Shown: in pieces, positions 26,118-34,312 of the stretch
Layout of the letters: every line of letters starts with the position of its first letter
How positions within the stretch are numbered: position 1 is the first letter of the stretch
DNA from: Sphingomonas aquatilis
Lineage (GTDB): Bacteria; Pseudomonadota; Alphaproteobacteria; Sphingomonadales; Sphingomonadaceae
DNA: 64,000 bases
NCBI RefSeq assembly: GCF_014196115.1
Contig: NZ_JACIDB010000001.1
Span: 868,001-932,000, forward strand
Direction of reading: 5' to 3'
Position numbers and translations under genes: made by a program
The notes under the pieces: generated by a model
Told to the model about the DNA's origin: nothing
The model's input: the letters and a program-made list of their open reading frames with translations, nothing else
The model's database searches: none

Positions 26118-26188
26118 GCGGGTGTAGCTCAATGGTAGAGCAGCAGCTTCCCAAGCTGAATACGAGGGTTCGATTCCCTTCACCCGCT
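26118..26188 (+). tRNA. tRNA-Gly(CCC)
   Basis: Cloverleaf read by eye. Acceptor GCGGGTG pairs with CACCCGC, the D stem is GCTC/GAGC, the anticodon loop is TTCCCAA (anticodon CCC), and the T arm is GAGGG-TTCGATT-CCCTT. The 3' CCA is not encoded. The lower-GC patch with unknown genes starts directly downstream, which suits a tRNA used as an integration target, but no integrase is seen. Confidence 0.95.
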
Positions 26189-26276
26189 CCCGTCTTCCTC
26201 CTGTGAACCGGCTCGAACCCTACTCGGGGAGGGGGGCTGTCGGCAAATGGGGGGTAGCGGACATGCTGTCTTGGCG

Positions 26277-26492
26277 TCAGCAAGCCCAGCCTGTCGCCGC
26301 AAGCACGACGCCAAAGCACGCGAGCGAAATGTAAATCACGGCAAGAACCCGAAATGCTACAGGAGTCGCATCTCGGTCGGCATCATCTACGCTACGGAAA
26401 ACGCTTGGCATGTTTCCACTGGCGAAACCTGCCCATAACGCGATCCCTGAGAATGAGGCTATCACCAGCCCAACGATCACTGAAGCGTTCAT
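26277..26492 (-). CDS. Small two-helix membrane protein, unknown
   Basis: A 71-residue protein not recognised. It has two hydrophobic segments (about residues 4-24 and 48-68) joined by an acidic loop, SVDDADRDATP. The ribosome site is weak. GC content and codon use are lower than in the flanking operons. It could be a real small membrane protein of the acquired patch or a chance frame; the two-helix pattern favours the former. Confidence 0.45.
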   Translation of the reverse strand: MNASVIVGLVIASFSGIALWAGFASGNMPSVFRSVDDADRDATPVAFRVLAVIYISLACFGVVLAATGWAC

Positions 26493-26517
26493 AGCTCATC
26501 ATTGCCACCCAAAGGAA

Positions 26518-26575
26518 TGTCCGCAAGTGGGCGTCAGCGGCCTGTCCGCTTTTGGGGGAGAGCGGACGTTCGGCG
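26518..26575. repeat. GTCCGC-type degenerate palindromes (pair)
   Basis: Two back-to-back units: GTCCGCAAGTGGGCGTCAGC followed by GTCCGCTTTTGGGGGAGAGC, the second continuing to GGACGTT. Related units occur at about 26238-26265, 27151-27177 and, decayed, near 27598 and 27702, all in the same orientation. Confidence 0.6.
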
Positions 26576-26628
26576 AGGTCAGGATACTCTTCACCTCTGC
26601 TATTGCGGAATATGTCTCAGCGAAATTT

Positions 26629-27066
26629 TTACGGTAAAGGAGCCAATACCGGCGATTCCTCTTTCGCCGTAGCTGTATATTTTTTCTCTATAAAAAGACC
26701 AATTTTTTGCCTGTCCATTGCCGAGAGGTGAAAAGCATCGTCGATCTCGCTACGGTTTCGACGACGTTCTATCGCAGCACTTTCGGAAGCATACTGCTCA
26801 ATCAATACGTCAAGGCGATGCCTATCCGGGGACGATTTCGCTAGCTCTTGCCCAATCTGTAGGTCAACGTGATTGAGCGCACGATAGCTTTCGCCAATTG
26901 CCCGTTTGACAGATTGGTGCGCCCAAAGCTCCGTTCCTGCAGGTGATAGCTGAAGCAACCGCGCTATAGACCTTGCCGCGTCCAGCAGCTGCGTTTCGGT
27001 CATCTGAGACAGCGCCGGTGCGCTAACCAGAAGTAGAAGTGCGGTCAATTTTGAACGGTGTCGCAT
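26629..27066 (-). CDS. Secreted protein of unknown function
   Basis: A 145-residue protein not recognised. It begins with a clean signal peptide (MRHRSKLTALLLLVSAPALSQ, cleavage about residue 20). The rest is largely helical and charged, with no cysteine pairs or metal motif. Base composition is lower in GC than the neighbours at either end, which suggests transfer. It is flanked on both sides by GTCCGC palindromes. A later start at MTETQLL (about residue 22) would remove the signal. Confidence 0.6.
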   Translation of the reverse strand: MRHRSKLTALLLLVSAPALSQMTETQLLDAARSIARLLQLSPAGTELWAHQSVKRAIGESYRALNHVDLQIGQELAKSSPDRHRLDVLIEQYASESAAIERRRNRSEIDDAFHLSAMDRQKIGLFIEKKYTATAKEESPVLAPLP

Positions 27067-27150
27067 TTAAACTGGGTAATCTCAGCGATCCGTCGTCGCA
27101 AGCGCGCTTAATCAAGGGTCGTGAGGGTCCAATTCAGACGTCGGTGAAAC

Positions 27151-27177
27151 GTCCGCTATTGGGCGTTTGCGGACGTT
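27151..27177. repeat. GTCCGC-type palindrome
   Basis: GTCCGCTATTGGGCGTTTGC followed by GGACGTT. The inverted outer arms GTCCGC/GCGGAC flank a TTGGG centre. It is the best preserved member of the family seen at 26518-26575. Confidence 0.6.
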
Positions 27178-27214
27178 CGTCGATTGCGGGCCGGGAGTGT
27201 ATGCTTATGGGTGG

Positions 27215-27571
27215 TTAGCTGACGTTCGTGCGCTTCCGCCTGGAGCGCGCGGCGGTAAAGCTTTCGGTTGATCGATACTCCCGGCCAAGCGCGTGTCTCC
27301 TGTGACGATCGAAGTCTCGATCACCTCGCGCACCCGCAGCACGGAGCAAGCGAGAACACCTCCAAAGCACGAACGCTGCCCATGACACGCCGACAGATAT
27401 CGACAGGGCCGCAACGACAAGCTCTGCGACATTATAGGGTAATTTTAAAAATGTGAGTGGGCCAAACGGAACCATGCCGCCCAAAATCGAAAGGTTCGCG
27501 CGCCGCCCATAGTCGGAGCGGCGACCAAGGTCGCGATCAACGAACCGGCGCAGACGAAGGTATATGCTCAT
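27215..27571 (-). CDS. Small membrane protein, possibly frameshifted
   Basis: A 118-residue frame, not recognised. Residues 1-75 look like protein: a basic N-terminus, then a hydrophobic stretch with VAELVVAALSISVGVSWAAF. After about residue 72 the composition turns to Arg/His/Asp-rich sequence with poor codon pattern. In the neighbouring minus frame (27205-27360) the same bases read VREVIETSIVTGDTRLAGS with GC-rich third positions. This suggests a one-base frameshift near 27365 in the gene or the assembly. Confidence 0.35.
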   Translation of the reverse strand: MSIYLRLRRFVDRDLGRRSDYGRRANLSILGGMVPFGPLTFLKLPYNVAELVVAALSISVGVSWAAFVLWRCSRLLRAAGARGDRDFDRHRRHALGREYRSTESFTAARSRRKRTNVS

Positions 27572-27791
27572 GTGGCTAGTCTAGATCGCATTCGAATGTC
27601 TGCAATTGGACGTTCACCGCCTTCGACTGATGCACTGGCGAGCGGGTTATTAACATCCAGCCCGAAGCACTGCCCGCCGACAGCGTCGGCGTCGCGATAA
27701 TCCGCCAAAATGGGCACATGCGTGAAGCGTCCGGTTCGAGCCTGTTAATATCCTTGCGTTACATCGCGTTCGTCATCGACCGGAGTGGGTA
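27572..27791. other. Non-coding gap before the diguanylate cyclase
   Basis: The 220 bases hold two decayed GTCCGC-type palindromes (near 27598 and 27702) and nothing else that I can assign. The cyclase promoter must lie here, but no convincing -35/-10 pair is visible. Confidence 0.4.
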
Positions 27792-30785
27792 GTGCGGCGC
27801 GGAGTGAGGTTTGGACGGGTGTTGGCGCTCGCGCTGATCGGCATGCTGGCGGTGGCGTCGGCAGCCGTGCCGGCTGCGCCGCCCGCCGCGCATCGCGAAT
27901 CGATCGAAGGTTTCGCCAAGGATGCGTGGTCGACGTCCGCGGGCCTGCCGCACAACGCCGTCCATGCGATCACGCAGACCGGGGACGGATATCTGTGGTT
28001 CGCGACGTGGGAAGGCGTGGCGCGCTACAATGGCGTCGGCTTCACGACCTTTTCGCGCATGTCGACGCCCGCCTTGCCCGACAGCGCCATCGCGACGATC
28101 GCTGCCGATCGGTTCGGCAACCTGTGGACGGGCGATACGCGCGGCAATCTGGGGCGGCGCGATCCAGCCGGGCGCTGGCGTTTCTGGGGGCGGGCGCAGG
28201 GCATGCCGCGGGCCGCGATCAACCGGATGGCGGTGGACGACACGGGGCGCGTCTGGGTGGGTTTCGACCGGCTGGGGATCGGACGACTCGACCCCGATGG
28301 TCGCTTCACGGTGCTGCGCGGGCCGGCGGGTAAGCCGATCACCGTCTTGCGGATCGCCATCGACGCCGAAGGGCGGCCGTGGCTGGGCACGCTGGACGGC
28401 GCCTATCGTGCCGATCCCGACGGTCGCCTGCGTGCCATGTCGGCCGAACTGGGCCTGCCGCCGGGACAGGCGATGCCCTTCCGCGACAAGGCGGGACGCA
28501 TCTGGCTGACGGCGGGATCGTCGCTGTACCGCGTCGAGGGGGGCCGTGCGGTCCTCGTGTTCCGCCAACCCGACGGCAAACGCTTCAGCGACTTTCTGCA
28601 CGCCACGAACGGCGACCTGTGGCTGGGCACCGAGAATGATGGCCTGCTGCGGGTGAAGGGTACGCGCGTTGATCACTTTTCGACGCGCAACGGCCTGCCC
28701 GAGGGGCGGATCACCGCGCTGTTCGAGGATCGCGAACACAGTATCTGGGTGGGCGCCAATGGTGGGCTGTTCCGGCTGCGCAAGGCGCTGTTCGCCAATC
28801 TGCGGGCCGAAGACGGCCTGTCGGGCAATTACGTCCGGGCGCTCGCCGAGACGCGGGACGGCAGCCTGTGGGTCGGATCGAGCAAGGGGCTGGACGTCGT
28901 GCCCCCGTCGGGCGTGCCGCGACCGGTGTCGCTGGGCCCGGCCGCCAATCGCGTATCGGTCATGAGCCTGTCGGCCGGGCCGGACGACCTGCTGACGATC
29001 GGTACGTTCGGCGATGGTGTGCTGCAGGCGCGCGGCGGGCGGGTCGTCCGACGCATCACCCAGGCGCAGGGTCTGCCGGCCAATCACGTCCGCGCGTTTG
29101 CGCAGGCGCGGGGCGGGGGCGTCTGGGCCGGGACGCAGCGCGGCGTTGCGCTGATCGATCCTGCCGGCCACGTCCGCCTGCCGCGCACGCACGATCTGCC
29201 GGCCGAGATCGTCTATGCGCTCTCGGAAACGCCCGAGGGGCTGTGGGTCGGCACGGTGAGCGGCGCGTGGCTGTGGAACCACAGCGGCGTGCATCGGATC
29301 GACATCATGGGCGCGGGCCAGGCCAACAGCGTCTTCGGCTTCTTCCATGATCCGGAGACGGGCGATACCTGGATCAGCACCGATCGCGGCCTGTTCCGGC
29401 ATCGCCGCGACGGCCAGCTGGACCATATCGGCATCGAACGCGGCATGCCCGTCGACGGGTTGTTCCAGATGACGGTCGGGCGCGGCGGGTCTGCCTGGAT
29501 CGGCAGCAACAAGGGCATCGTTCACGTCTGCTTCAAGGCGCTGCGTCTGGCCGCGGATGGCCGGCTGCCCCGCATCGGCCCCGATCTGTTCACTGCGCTG
29601 GACGGCCTCGCCAGCGCACAGAGCAACGGCGCGTCGGGGCCGACGACCCTGCAGCGGCGCGACGGAACGATCTGGATCGCGACGGCGGAGGGCGTGGCGT
29701 TCGTCGATCCGCGCCGGCTGGCCCACTTCCGCTTCATGTCGCCCCCCGCAGTCGCGATCGAAAGCGTGGAGGCCGATGGTCAGCCGATGACGGCGGGGCC
29801 GGAGGGGGCGTACGTGCTGCCGGCGGGAACGCACCGCCTGACGATCGCTTATGCGGGGCTCAGCTACCTGCTGCCGCAGGGCATTCGCTATCGCACGCAG
29901 ATGGATGGCTTCGATACCGGCTGGGTGGATCGCGAGTCGCAGCGAACGGCGGAATTCACCACCCTGCCGCCCGGCACCTATGCCTTCCGCGTCCAGGCGG
30001 CGCAGGCGCGTGGCGCCTGGGGGCCGGACAAGACAATCACGGTGCGGCTGGAGCCGTTCCTGTGGCAACGCTCGTGGTTCCAGTTGGCCTGCGCCGCGCT
30101 GGTCATCCTGGCGCTGTGGTGCCTGCACCGCTGGCGGACGCTGGCGATGGCGCGGCGCGAACGGCAGCTCGCGCGGCTGGTCGATGCGCGCACCGCCGAG
30201 CTGCGACAGCAGAGCCATGTGCTGGAAGAGGTGGCGCAGGAGCGCGAGCAATTGCTCGACCGCCTGCGCGGGCAGGCCGACGCGCTGGAGCAATTGGCGA
30301 ACGAGGACCCGCTGACCGGGGTCGCCAATCGCCGTCGCTTCAACGACATGCTGTCGCACGTCGCGACGGTCAGCGCGCAGGACGGGCGCCACTGGTCGCT
30401 GGCGATCGTCGACATCGACCATTTCAAGCAGGTCAACGATCGCCATTCGCATGTCGTCGGCGATCTGGCGCTATGCGCGGTCGCGGAGGTGCTGCGCCAT
30501 GCGGCGCCCGCGGATCATCTGGTCGCGCGACTGGGCGGCGAGGAATTCGCGCTGCTGATGCCCGACACCGATGCCGTGCAGGCGGCGCGCATTGGGGAGC
30601 GGATCCGGACGGCGGTGCAGCAGCGCGATTACCGGGGCATCGCGCCGGATCTTGCGATCACGATCAGCATCGGCGTGGCGACCTGCGCAATGCGCGGCGT
30701 GGACGCCGCGACCATCTTCCAGGCGGCGGATGCCGCGCTGTATCGCGCCAAGGCATGGGGGCGGAACCGCGTGGTGGCGGACTGA
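27792..30785 (+). CDS. Beta-propeller sensor diguanylate cyclase
   Basis: A 997-residue membrane protein predicted to make cyclic di-GMP. After a signal peptide (about 1-29) come about a dozen two-component-regulator propeller repeats with the GLW(V/I)G or LW(L/I)G pattern (about 45-640) and a Y_Y_Y domain (about 660-745). One transmembrane helix (FQLACAALVILALWCLH, about 762-778) leads into a coiled-coil linker and a GGDEF domain. The domain has VDIDHFKQVNDRH and an intact LGGEEF active loop near residue 916. There is no RxxD inhibition site five residues before it. This is a hybrid-sensor architecture with a cyclase in place of the usual histidine kinase. The start is GTG. The propeller ligand is unknown; in other proteins such domains sense oligosaccharides. 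Confidence 0.92.
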   Translation: MRRGVRFGRVLALALIGMLAVASAAVPAAPPAAHRESIEGFAKDAWSTSAGLPHNAVHAITQTGDGYLWFATWEGVARYNGVGFTTFSRMSTPALPDSAIATIAADRFGNLWTGDTRGNLGRRDPAGRWRFWGRAQGMPRAAINRMAVDDTGRVWVGFDRLGIGRLDPDGRFTVLRGPAGKPITVLRIAIDAEGRPWLGTLDGAYRADPDGRLRAMSAELGLPPGQAMPFRDKAGRIWLTAGSSLYRVEGGRAVLVFRQPDGKRFSDFLHATNGDLWLGTENDGLLRVKGTRVDHFSTRNGLPEGRITALFEDREHSIWVGANGGLFRLRKALFANLRAEDGLSGNYVRALAETRDGSLWVGSSKGLDVVPPSGVPRPVSLGPAANRVSVMSLSAGPDDLLTIGTFGDGVLQARGGRVVRRITQAQGLPANHVRAFAQARGGGVWAGTQRGVALIDPAGHVRLPRTHDLPAEIVYALSETPEGLWVGTVSGAWLWNHSGVHRIDIMGAGQANSVFGFFHDPETGDTWISTDRGLFRHRRDGQLDHIGIERGMPVDGLFQMTVGRGGSAWIGSNKGIVHVCFKALRLAADGRLPRIGPDLFTALDGLASAQSNGASGPTTLQRRDGTIWIATAEGVAFVDPRRLAHFRFMSPPAVAIESVEADGQPMTAGPEGAYVLPAGTHRLTIAYAGLSYLLPQGIRYRTQMDGFDTGWVDRESQRTAEFTTLPPGTYAFRVQAAQARGAWGPDKTITVRLEPFLWQRSWFQLACAALVILALWCLHRWRTLAMARRERQLARLVDARTAELRQQSHVLEEVAQEREQLLDRLRGQADALEQLANEDPLTGVANRRRFNDMLSHVATVSAQDGRHWSLAIVDIDHFKQVNDRHSHVVGDLALCAVAEVLRHAAPADHLVARLGGEEFALLMPDTDAVQAARIGERIRTAVQQRDYRGIAPDLAITISIGVATCAMRGVDAATIFQAADAALYRAKAWGRNRVVAD

Positions 30786-30810
30786 GGACGCCCTTGTTCA
30801 CAATAACGCG

Positions 30811-30836
30811 GCGGGCGAGACCGGCTCGCCCGCTTT
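30811..30836. terminator. Terminator between convergent cyclase and pit genes
   Basis: GCGGGCGAG and CTCGCCCGC form a 9-base stem with a 5-base loop, followed by TTT on the plus strand. It sits in the 60-base gap after the cyclase stop and may serve both genes. Confidence 0.65.
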
Positions 30837-30845
30837 GAAGGCGCC

Positions 30846-31847
30846 TTACCGGCTCAGCAGAACGGCCGCTTCGTAGAAGGCCGCGCCGATCAGGCCGGCG
30901 GCGGGGAGAGTGACGACCCAGGCGACGACGATGCGGCTGGCGACGTTCCAGCGCACCGCCGACAGGCGCCGCGCCGATCCGACGCCGACGATCGCACCGG
31001 TAATCGTATGCGTCGAAGATACGGGGATGCCGCCCATCGTCGCCATGAACAGCGTGATCGCGCCGCCGGTCTCCGCGCAGAAGCCCTGCGCGGGCGTCAG
31101 GCGCGTGATCTTGGACCCCATCGTGTGGACGATCTTCCACCCGCCCGACATGGTGCCGATCGCCATCGCGGCCTGACAGGACAGGACGACCCAGAAGGGG
31201 ACGTGGAATTCACCGCCCAGCATGCCCTGCGAATAGAGCAGGACGGCGATGATCCCCATCGTCTTCTGCGCGTCGTTACCGCCGTGGCCGAGGCTGTAGA
31301 GCGCGGCGGACACCAGCTGCAATTTGCGGAAGCGCCGGTCGACGCCCATCGGGGTCAGCTTCAGCGACGACCACGCGACCGCCAGCACCAGCATCAGTGC
31401 GAGGATCAGGCCAACCGCAGGCGATAGGAAGATCGCGGCCACCGTCTTGCCGACGCCGGCCCAGACGACGCTGGAAAAGCCCGCCTTCGAGATGCCGGCG
31501 CCGAGCAGTCCGCCGATCAGGGCGTGGCTGGACGACGACGGGATGCCGTAGCGCCACGTGATGACGTTCCACGCGATCGCGCCCATTAACGCGCCGAAGA
31601 TCACCTGCGGGTCGATGATCTGCGCATCGACGATGCCCTTACCCACCGTCTGCGCGACGTGGAGGCCGAACACGGCGAAGGCGATGAAGTTGAAGAAGGC
31701 AGCCCACAGCACCGCGTGATGCGGTTTCAGGACGCGGGTCGAAACCACCGTCGCGATCGAATTGGCGGCGTCGTGCAGCCCGTTCAGAAAATCGAACAGC
31801 AGCGCGACGCCGATCAGTGCGACCAGCAGCGTGAAGGAGATCGTCAT
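30846..31847 (-). CDS. pit: Pit-family inorganic phosphate transporter
   Basis: A 333-residue inner-membrane low-affinity phosphate carrier (PiT family) driven by cation or proton gradient. It has the family signature FLNGLHDAANSIATVVSTRV near the N-terminus (residues about 22-41) and its mirrored repeat GHGGNDAQKTMG in the second half. About ten hydrophobic helices are visible. It begins 4 bases after the PhoU-like gene, with which it forms a two-gene operon. Confidence 0.93.
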   Translation of the reverse strand: MTISFTLLVALIGVALLFDFLNGLHDAANSIATVVSTRVLKPHHAVLWAAFFNFIAFAVFGLHVAQTVGKGIVDAQIIDPQVIFGALMGAIAWNVITWRYGIPSSSSHALIGGLLGAGISKAGFSSVVWAGVGKTVAAIFLSPAVGLILALMLVLAVAWSSLKLTPMGVDRRFRKLQLVSAALYSLGHGGNDAQKTMGIIAVLLYSQGMLGGEFHVPFWVVLSCQAAMAIGTMSGGWKIVHTMGSKITRLTPAQGFCAETGGAITLFMATMGGIPVSSTHTITGAIVGVGSARRLSAVRWNVASRIVVAWVVTLPAAGLIGAAFYEAAVLLSR

Positions 31848-31851
31848 CGGA

Positions 31852-32496
31852 TCACGCGTGATCGATCACGAGACCTTGGATCTCGTTTGCGATATCCTCG
31901 AACCGGTCGGCGATCTTTTCCAGATGGCTGTAGATTTCACGATCGACGATGAAGCGCATCGTCTGGTTGTCGCCGCATTCCTTGAACAGCGCGCGCAGGC
32001 CCTGGGCGTGGTGCTTGTCCACCTCGCCCTCCAGCGCAACCAGTCGTTCGGTCAGCTGGTGCAGGCGGGGGGCATTGCTGTCGAGCTTCCGCAGCAACGG
32101 GATCGCTTCGGCGGTGACGCGCGCGGCTTCGGCGGCCAGATCGGCCATCGCGCGCATGTCGGGCGCGAAGGCAGTGACGCCGTACAGGTCGATCGTCATC
32201 GCCGTCTGGTGCATCTGGTCGATCGAATCGTCCATCACGCCGATCAGGTCGGTGATCGCGGAGCGGTCGAACGGCGTCACGAAAACGCGACGCACGTCCT
32301 GCAACACGGCACGGGTGATGTCGTCGGCCTCATGTTCGCGATGCTCGATCTCCGCGATGTGCTGCGCGATCGCGCCATCGCCGCTGAACAGCTGTTGCAG
32401 GGCATCGGCACCGGCGACCAGCGTGGCGGCGTGCGCCTCGAACTGTTCGAAGAAGCGACCCTGCTTCGGCATCAGCGCCTGGAACCAGGCAACCAT
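31852..32496 (-). CDS. PhoU-like DUF47 protein, Pit partner
   Basis: A 214-residue all-helical protein of the DUF47/PhoU-like family, usually encoded just before pit and thought to regulate phosphate flux through it. Typical segments are FEQFEAHAA, HREHEADDITRAVLQDVRRVFVTP and DREIYSHLEKIADRFEDIANEI, which carry the E/DxxxD metal-binding pattern of PhoU proteins. ATG 32496 has GAAAGG six bases before it. A possible PhoB box lies about 155 bases upstream. Confidence 0.9.
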   Translation of the reverse strand: MVAWFQALMPKQGRFFEQFEAHAATLVAGADALQQLFSGDGAIAQHIAEIEHREHEADDITRAVLQDVRRVFVTPFDRSAITDLIGVMDDSIDQMHQTAMTIDLYGVTAFAPDMRAMADLAAEAARVTAEAIPLLRKLDSNAPRLHQLTERLVALEGEVDKHHAQGLRALFKECGDNQTMRFIVDREIYSHLEKIADRFEDIANEIQGLVIDHA

Positions 32497-32649
32497 AAAA
32501 GACCTTTCAGTAATGGCGCGGCGCGCATGGAGCCGGGAGAGGCGGCACGCAAGCCGTTTCTGCCCGTTGCGCCGGACCGGGACGGATGGGTGACGCGCGG
32601 GAAGCGGCCACTTGTCCGGCGGAAGACACATCGGCCATGCCGAGTTTCC

Positions 32650-32667
32650 ATGACGATAGCATGACTC
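32650..32667 (-). promoter_or_regulatory. Candidate PhoB box for the phosphate operon
   Basis: On the minus strand the sequence reads GAGTCAT-GCTA-TCGTCAT. These are two direct 7-mers 11 bases apart, each matching five of seven positions of the PhoB half-site CTGTCAT. The rest of the 302-base gap between the DUF47 gene and the heme oxygenase gene (32497-32798) shows nothing else I can assign. Confidence 0.4.
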
Positions 32668-32798
32668 ATCGCGAATTGCGCCAGCCCGCGTGAGGGGTGG
32701 CGCAAGGCCTGAAAAATCCGGGTCGGCAGGATCGGGCGGGATGGCCCCGGCCGTTACGCGCGCTCGACAAGGGCGAGCGCGCGGGGCAGGGCCGTGGC

Positions 32799-33326
32799 AT
32801 GTCCTTCGTCGCCACGCTCCGCGCCGCCACCGCCATCGATCACGAGCGGGTGGACGCCGCCTTCGGTGCGATGCGCCTCGACGAGCGCGACGATTATCGC
32901 CGCATGCTCACCGCCCACGCCCGTGCCGTGCCGGGGGTGGAGGCGGTGCTGGCCCGCGCCGACCCCGCCTGGGGCTTGCCCGCCTGGACGCCGCGTACCC
33001 CCTTGCTGGTATCGGACCTGACCGCGCTCGATGTCGGCATGCCGGATCCATTGCCCTTCGAGCTGCCGAGCCGAGAGGCCGCGACCTGGGGCGCGCTCTA
33101 TGTCGCGGAAGGATCGCGGCTGGGCGGGCAAGTGCTGGCGCGCGGCATCGCCGCGGGCCTGCCGCATGCCTATCTGTCGGCGCGTCACGCGCCCGGTGCC
33201 TGGCGGGCGCTGTTGGCAAGCCTCGACGCGCGCGCCGCGGCGGCGGTGCCGGCATGGCGTGAGGGAGTGGTGGACGGCGCCAAGGCGACCTTCGCGCTGT
33301 TCATGGCCGCACATGCCAAGAGGTAG
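32799..33326 (+). CDS. Bacterial heme oxygenase (BphO type)
   Basis: A 175-residue heme oxygenase that opens heme to biliverdin. The proximal-histidine region is RAATAIDHERVDAAFG (His about 14), and the distal-helix glycine motif is in YVAEGSRLGGQVL (about 103-115). Such short bacterial forms are typically linked to bacteriophytochromes, and a phytochrome with a biliverdin-binding cysteine is encoded 2.3 kb away. ATG 32799 was chosen because the 34 residues upstream look like translated non-coding sequence and homologous proteins start here. The ribosome site is weak (GGGGCAGGG). Confidence 0.85.
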   Translation: MSFVATLRAATAIDHERVDAAFGAMRLDERDDYRRMLTAHARAVPGVEAVLARADPAWGLPAWTPRTPLLVSDLTALDVGMPDPLPFELPSREAATWGALYVAEGSRLGGQVLARGIAAGLPHAYLSARHAPGAWRALLASLDARAAAAVPAWREGVVDGAKATFALFMAAHAKR

Positions 33327-33359
33327 CGGCAGATTGACGTAGATTTAACCGTCATTACT

Positions 33360-33392
33360 CATTTTGGCGTAAGATAAGTCCAAAATGCTACG
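33360..33392. promoter_or_regulatory. Inverted repeats before the two-HTH gene
   Basis: CATTTTGG (33360-33367) and CCAAAATG (33380-33387) are a perfect inverted pair. An overlapping pair GCGTA/TACGC (33367-33371, 33388-33392) is offset to the right. The stretch is AT-rich in a GC-rich region and lies 57-89 bases before the start at 33449, a good place for an operator. Confidence 0.4.
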
Positions 33393-33448
33393 CTTTTGCC
33401 AGCGTACCTGTCATTCGCGAGCCGGGGTGAAAGGGGGGGCGTGGACCA

Positions 33449-34312
33449 ATGGCGCCGAACGTCGGCAAAGTGACATTCTTGCTGGCCGAAATGCAGACGC
33501 GGATCAACGCGGCCGGCCTGCGCAGCTTCGAAGGCGATGTCGACCGCTTCGCCATCTTCTCGCTGATCGTGCGCGAAAGTCTGCGCCGCAATCCGCGCGG
33601 CAAGGCGATATCGACGCATTCGCTCGCCATCTCGCTGTCGCGCTCGTTCGAAACGGTACGCCGCCACGTCATCGCGCTGACGGAGGCGGGTCTGTGCGTG
33701 CGCGGGCAATATGGCGTGCTGGTGCGTGCCGAGGTGCTGGAGCGGCCCGACATCGCCGCGATGATGCGACTGGCGCACGACAGTTTCGTCAGCTTCGTCG
33801 AGGGGCTGGAACAGCTTGGCGAGTGGAGCGGCGCGCGGCCGGCTGCCAAGCCCTATGATCCGCAGGTCGGCATCGCGGCGTCGGTCGACGTGATGCTGGC
33901 GGCGGTCGACAGCAATCGGACCATCCATCGCAACTGGCTGGATCTAATGCTGTTTTCGACCGTCCTCTATGCGAACCTACAACGTAGCCGCGCCGCAGGA
34001 CAGCCATTCGGTTTCGGCCCCGACCATGCGGTGCGGCCCGCCGCGCTTGCAGAGGCGATGAGCCTGCCGGAAACCACGGTCCGCCGGCGCCTGAAGCTGC
34101 TGGTCGAAGAGGCGGGGTCGCTGAAGCGGGTGGCCAAGGGATATATCGTGTCGGATGCGTGGATGGCCCAGCCGGGTGCCGCCGAGACCAGCGCGCGCAC
34201 TTACAGCAACATCCGCCTGATCGTGACGCATGCCGTGGCCAACGGCTTTCCGATCGACCGGCCGGCCAGCGTCTACATCGACGGCCGTCCGTCAGCCGTC
34301 CAGTTCGTCTGA
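33449..34312 (+). CDS. Putative regulator with two winged-helix domains
   Basis: A 287-residue protein I cannot name. It shows two helix-turn-helix-like segments. The first is STHSLAISLSRSFETVRRHV (about 53-72), followed by a wing ending GVLVRAEV. The second is ALAEAMSLPETTVRRRLKLL (about 195-214), followed by RVAKGYIV as a wing. Between them is a helical region (about 95-180) that could bind a ligand or dimerise. It lies between the heme oxygenase and, tail-to-tail, the GGDEF gene, overlapping the latter by 21 bases. A role in controlling the light-sensing genes around it is only a guess from position. Confidence 0.7.
   Translation: MAPNVGKVTFLLAEMQTRINAAGLRSFEGDVDRFAIFSLIVRESLRRNPRGKAISTHSLAISLSRSFETVRRHVIALTEAGLCVRGQYGVLVRAEVLERPDIAAMMRLAHDSFVSFVEGLEQLGEWSGARPAAKPYDPQVGIAASVDVMLAAVDSNRTIHRNWLDLMLFSTVLYANLQRSRAAGQPFGFGPDHAVRPAALAEAMSLPETTVRRRLKLLVEEAGSLKRVAKGYIVSDAWMAQPGAAETSARTYSNIRLIVTHAVANGFPIDRPASVYIDGRPSAVQFV

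Noticed and set aside
26118..26188. Prophage or integrative element inserted at tRNA-Gly
   Set aside because: No integrase, phage gene or tRNA-end direct repeat was found in the following 1.6 kb, so only composition hints remain.
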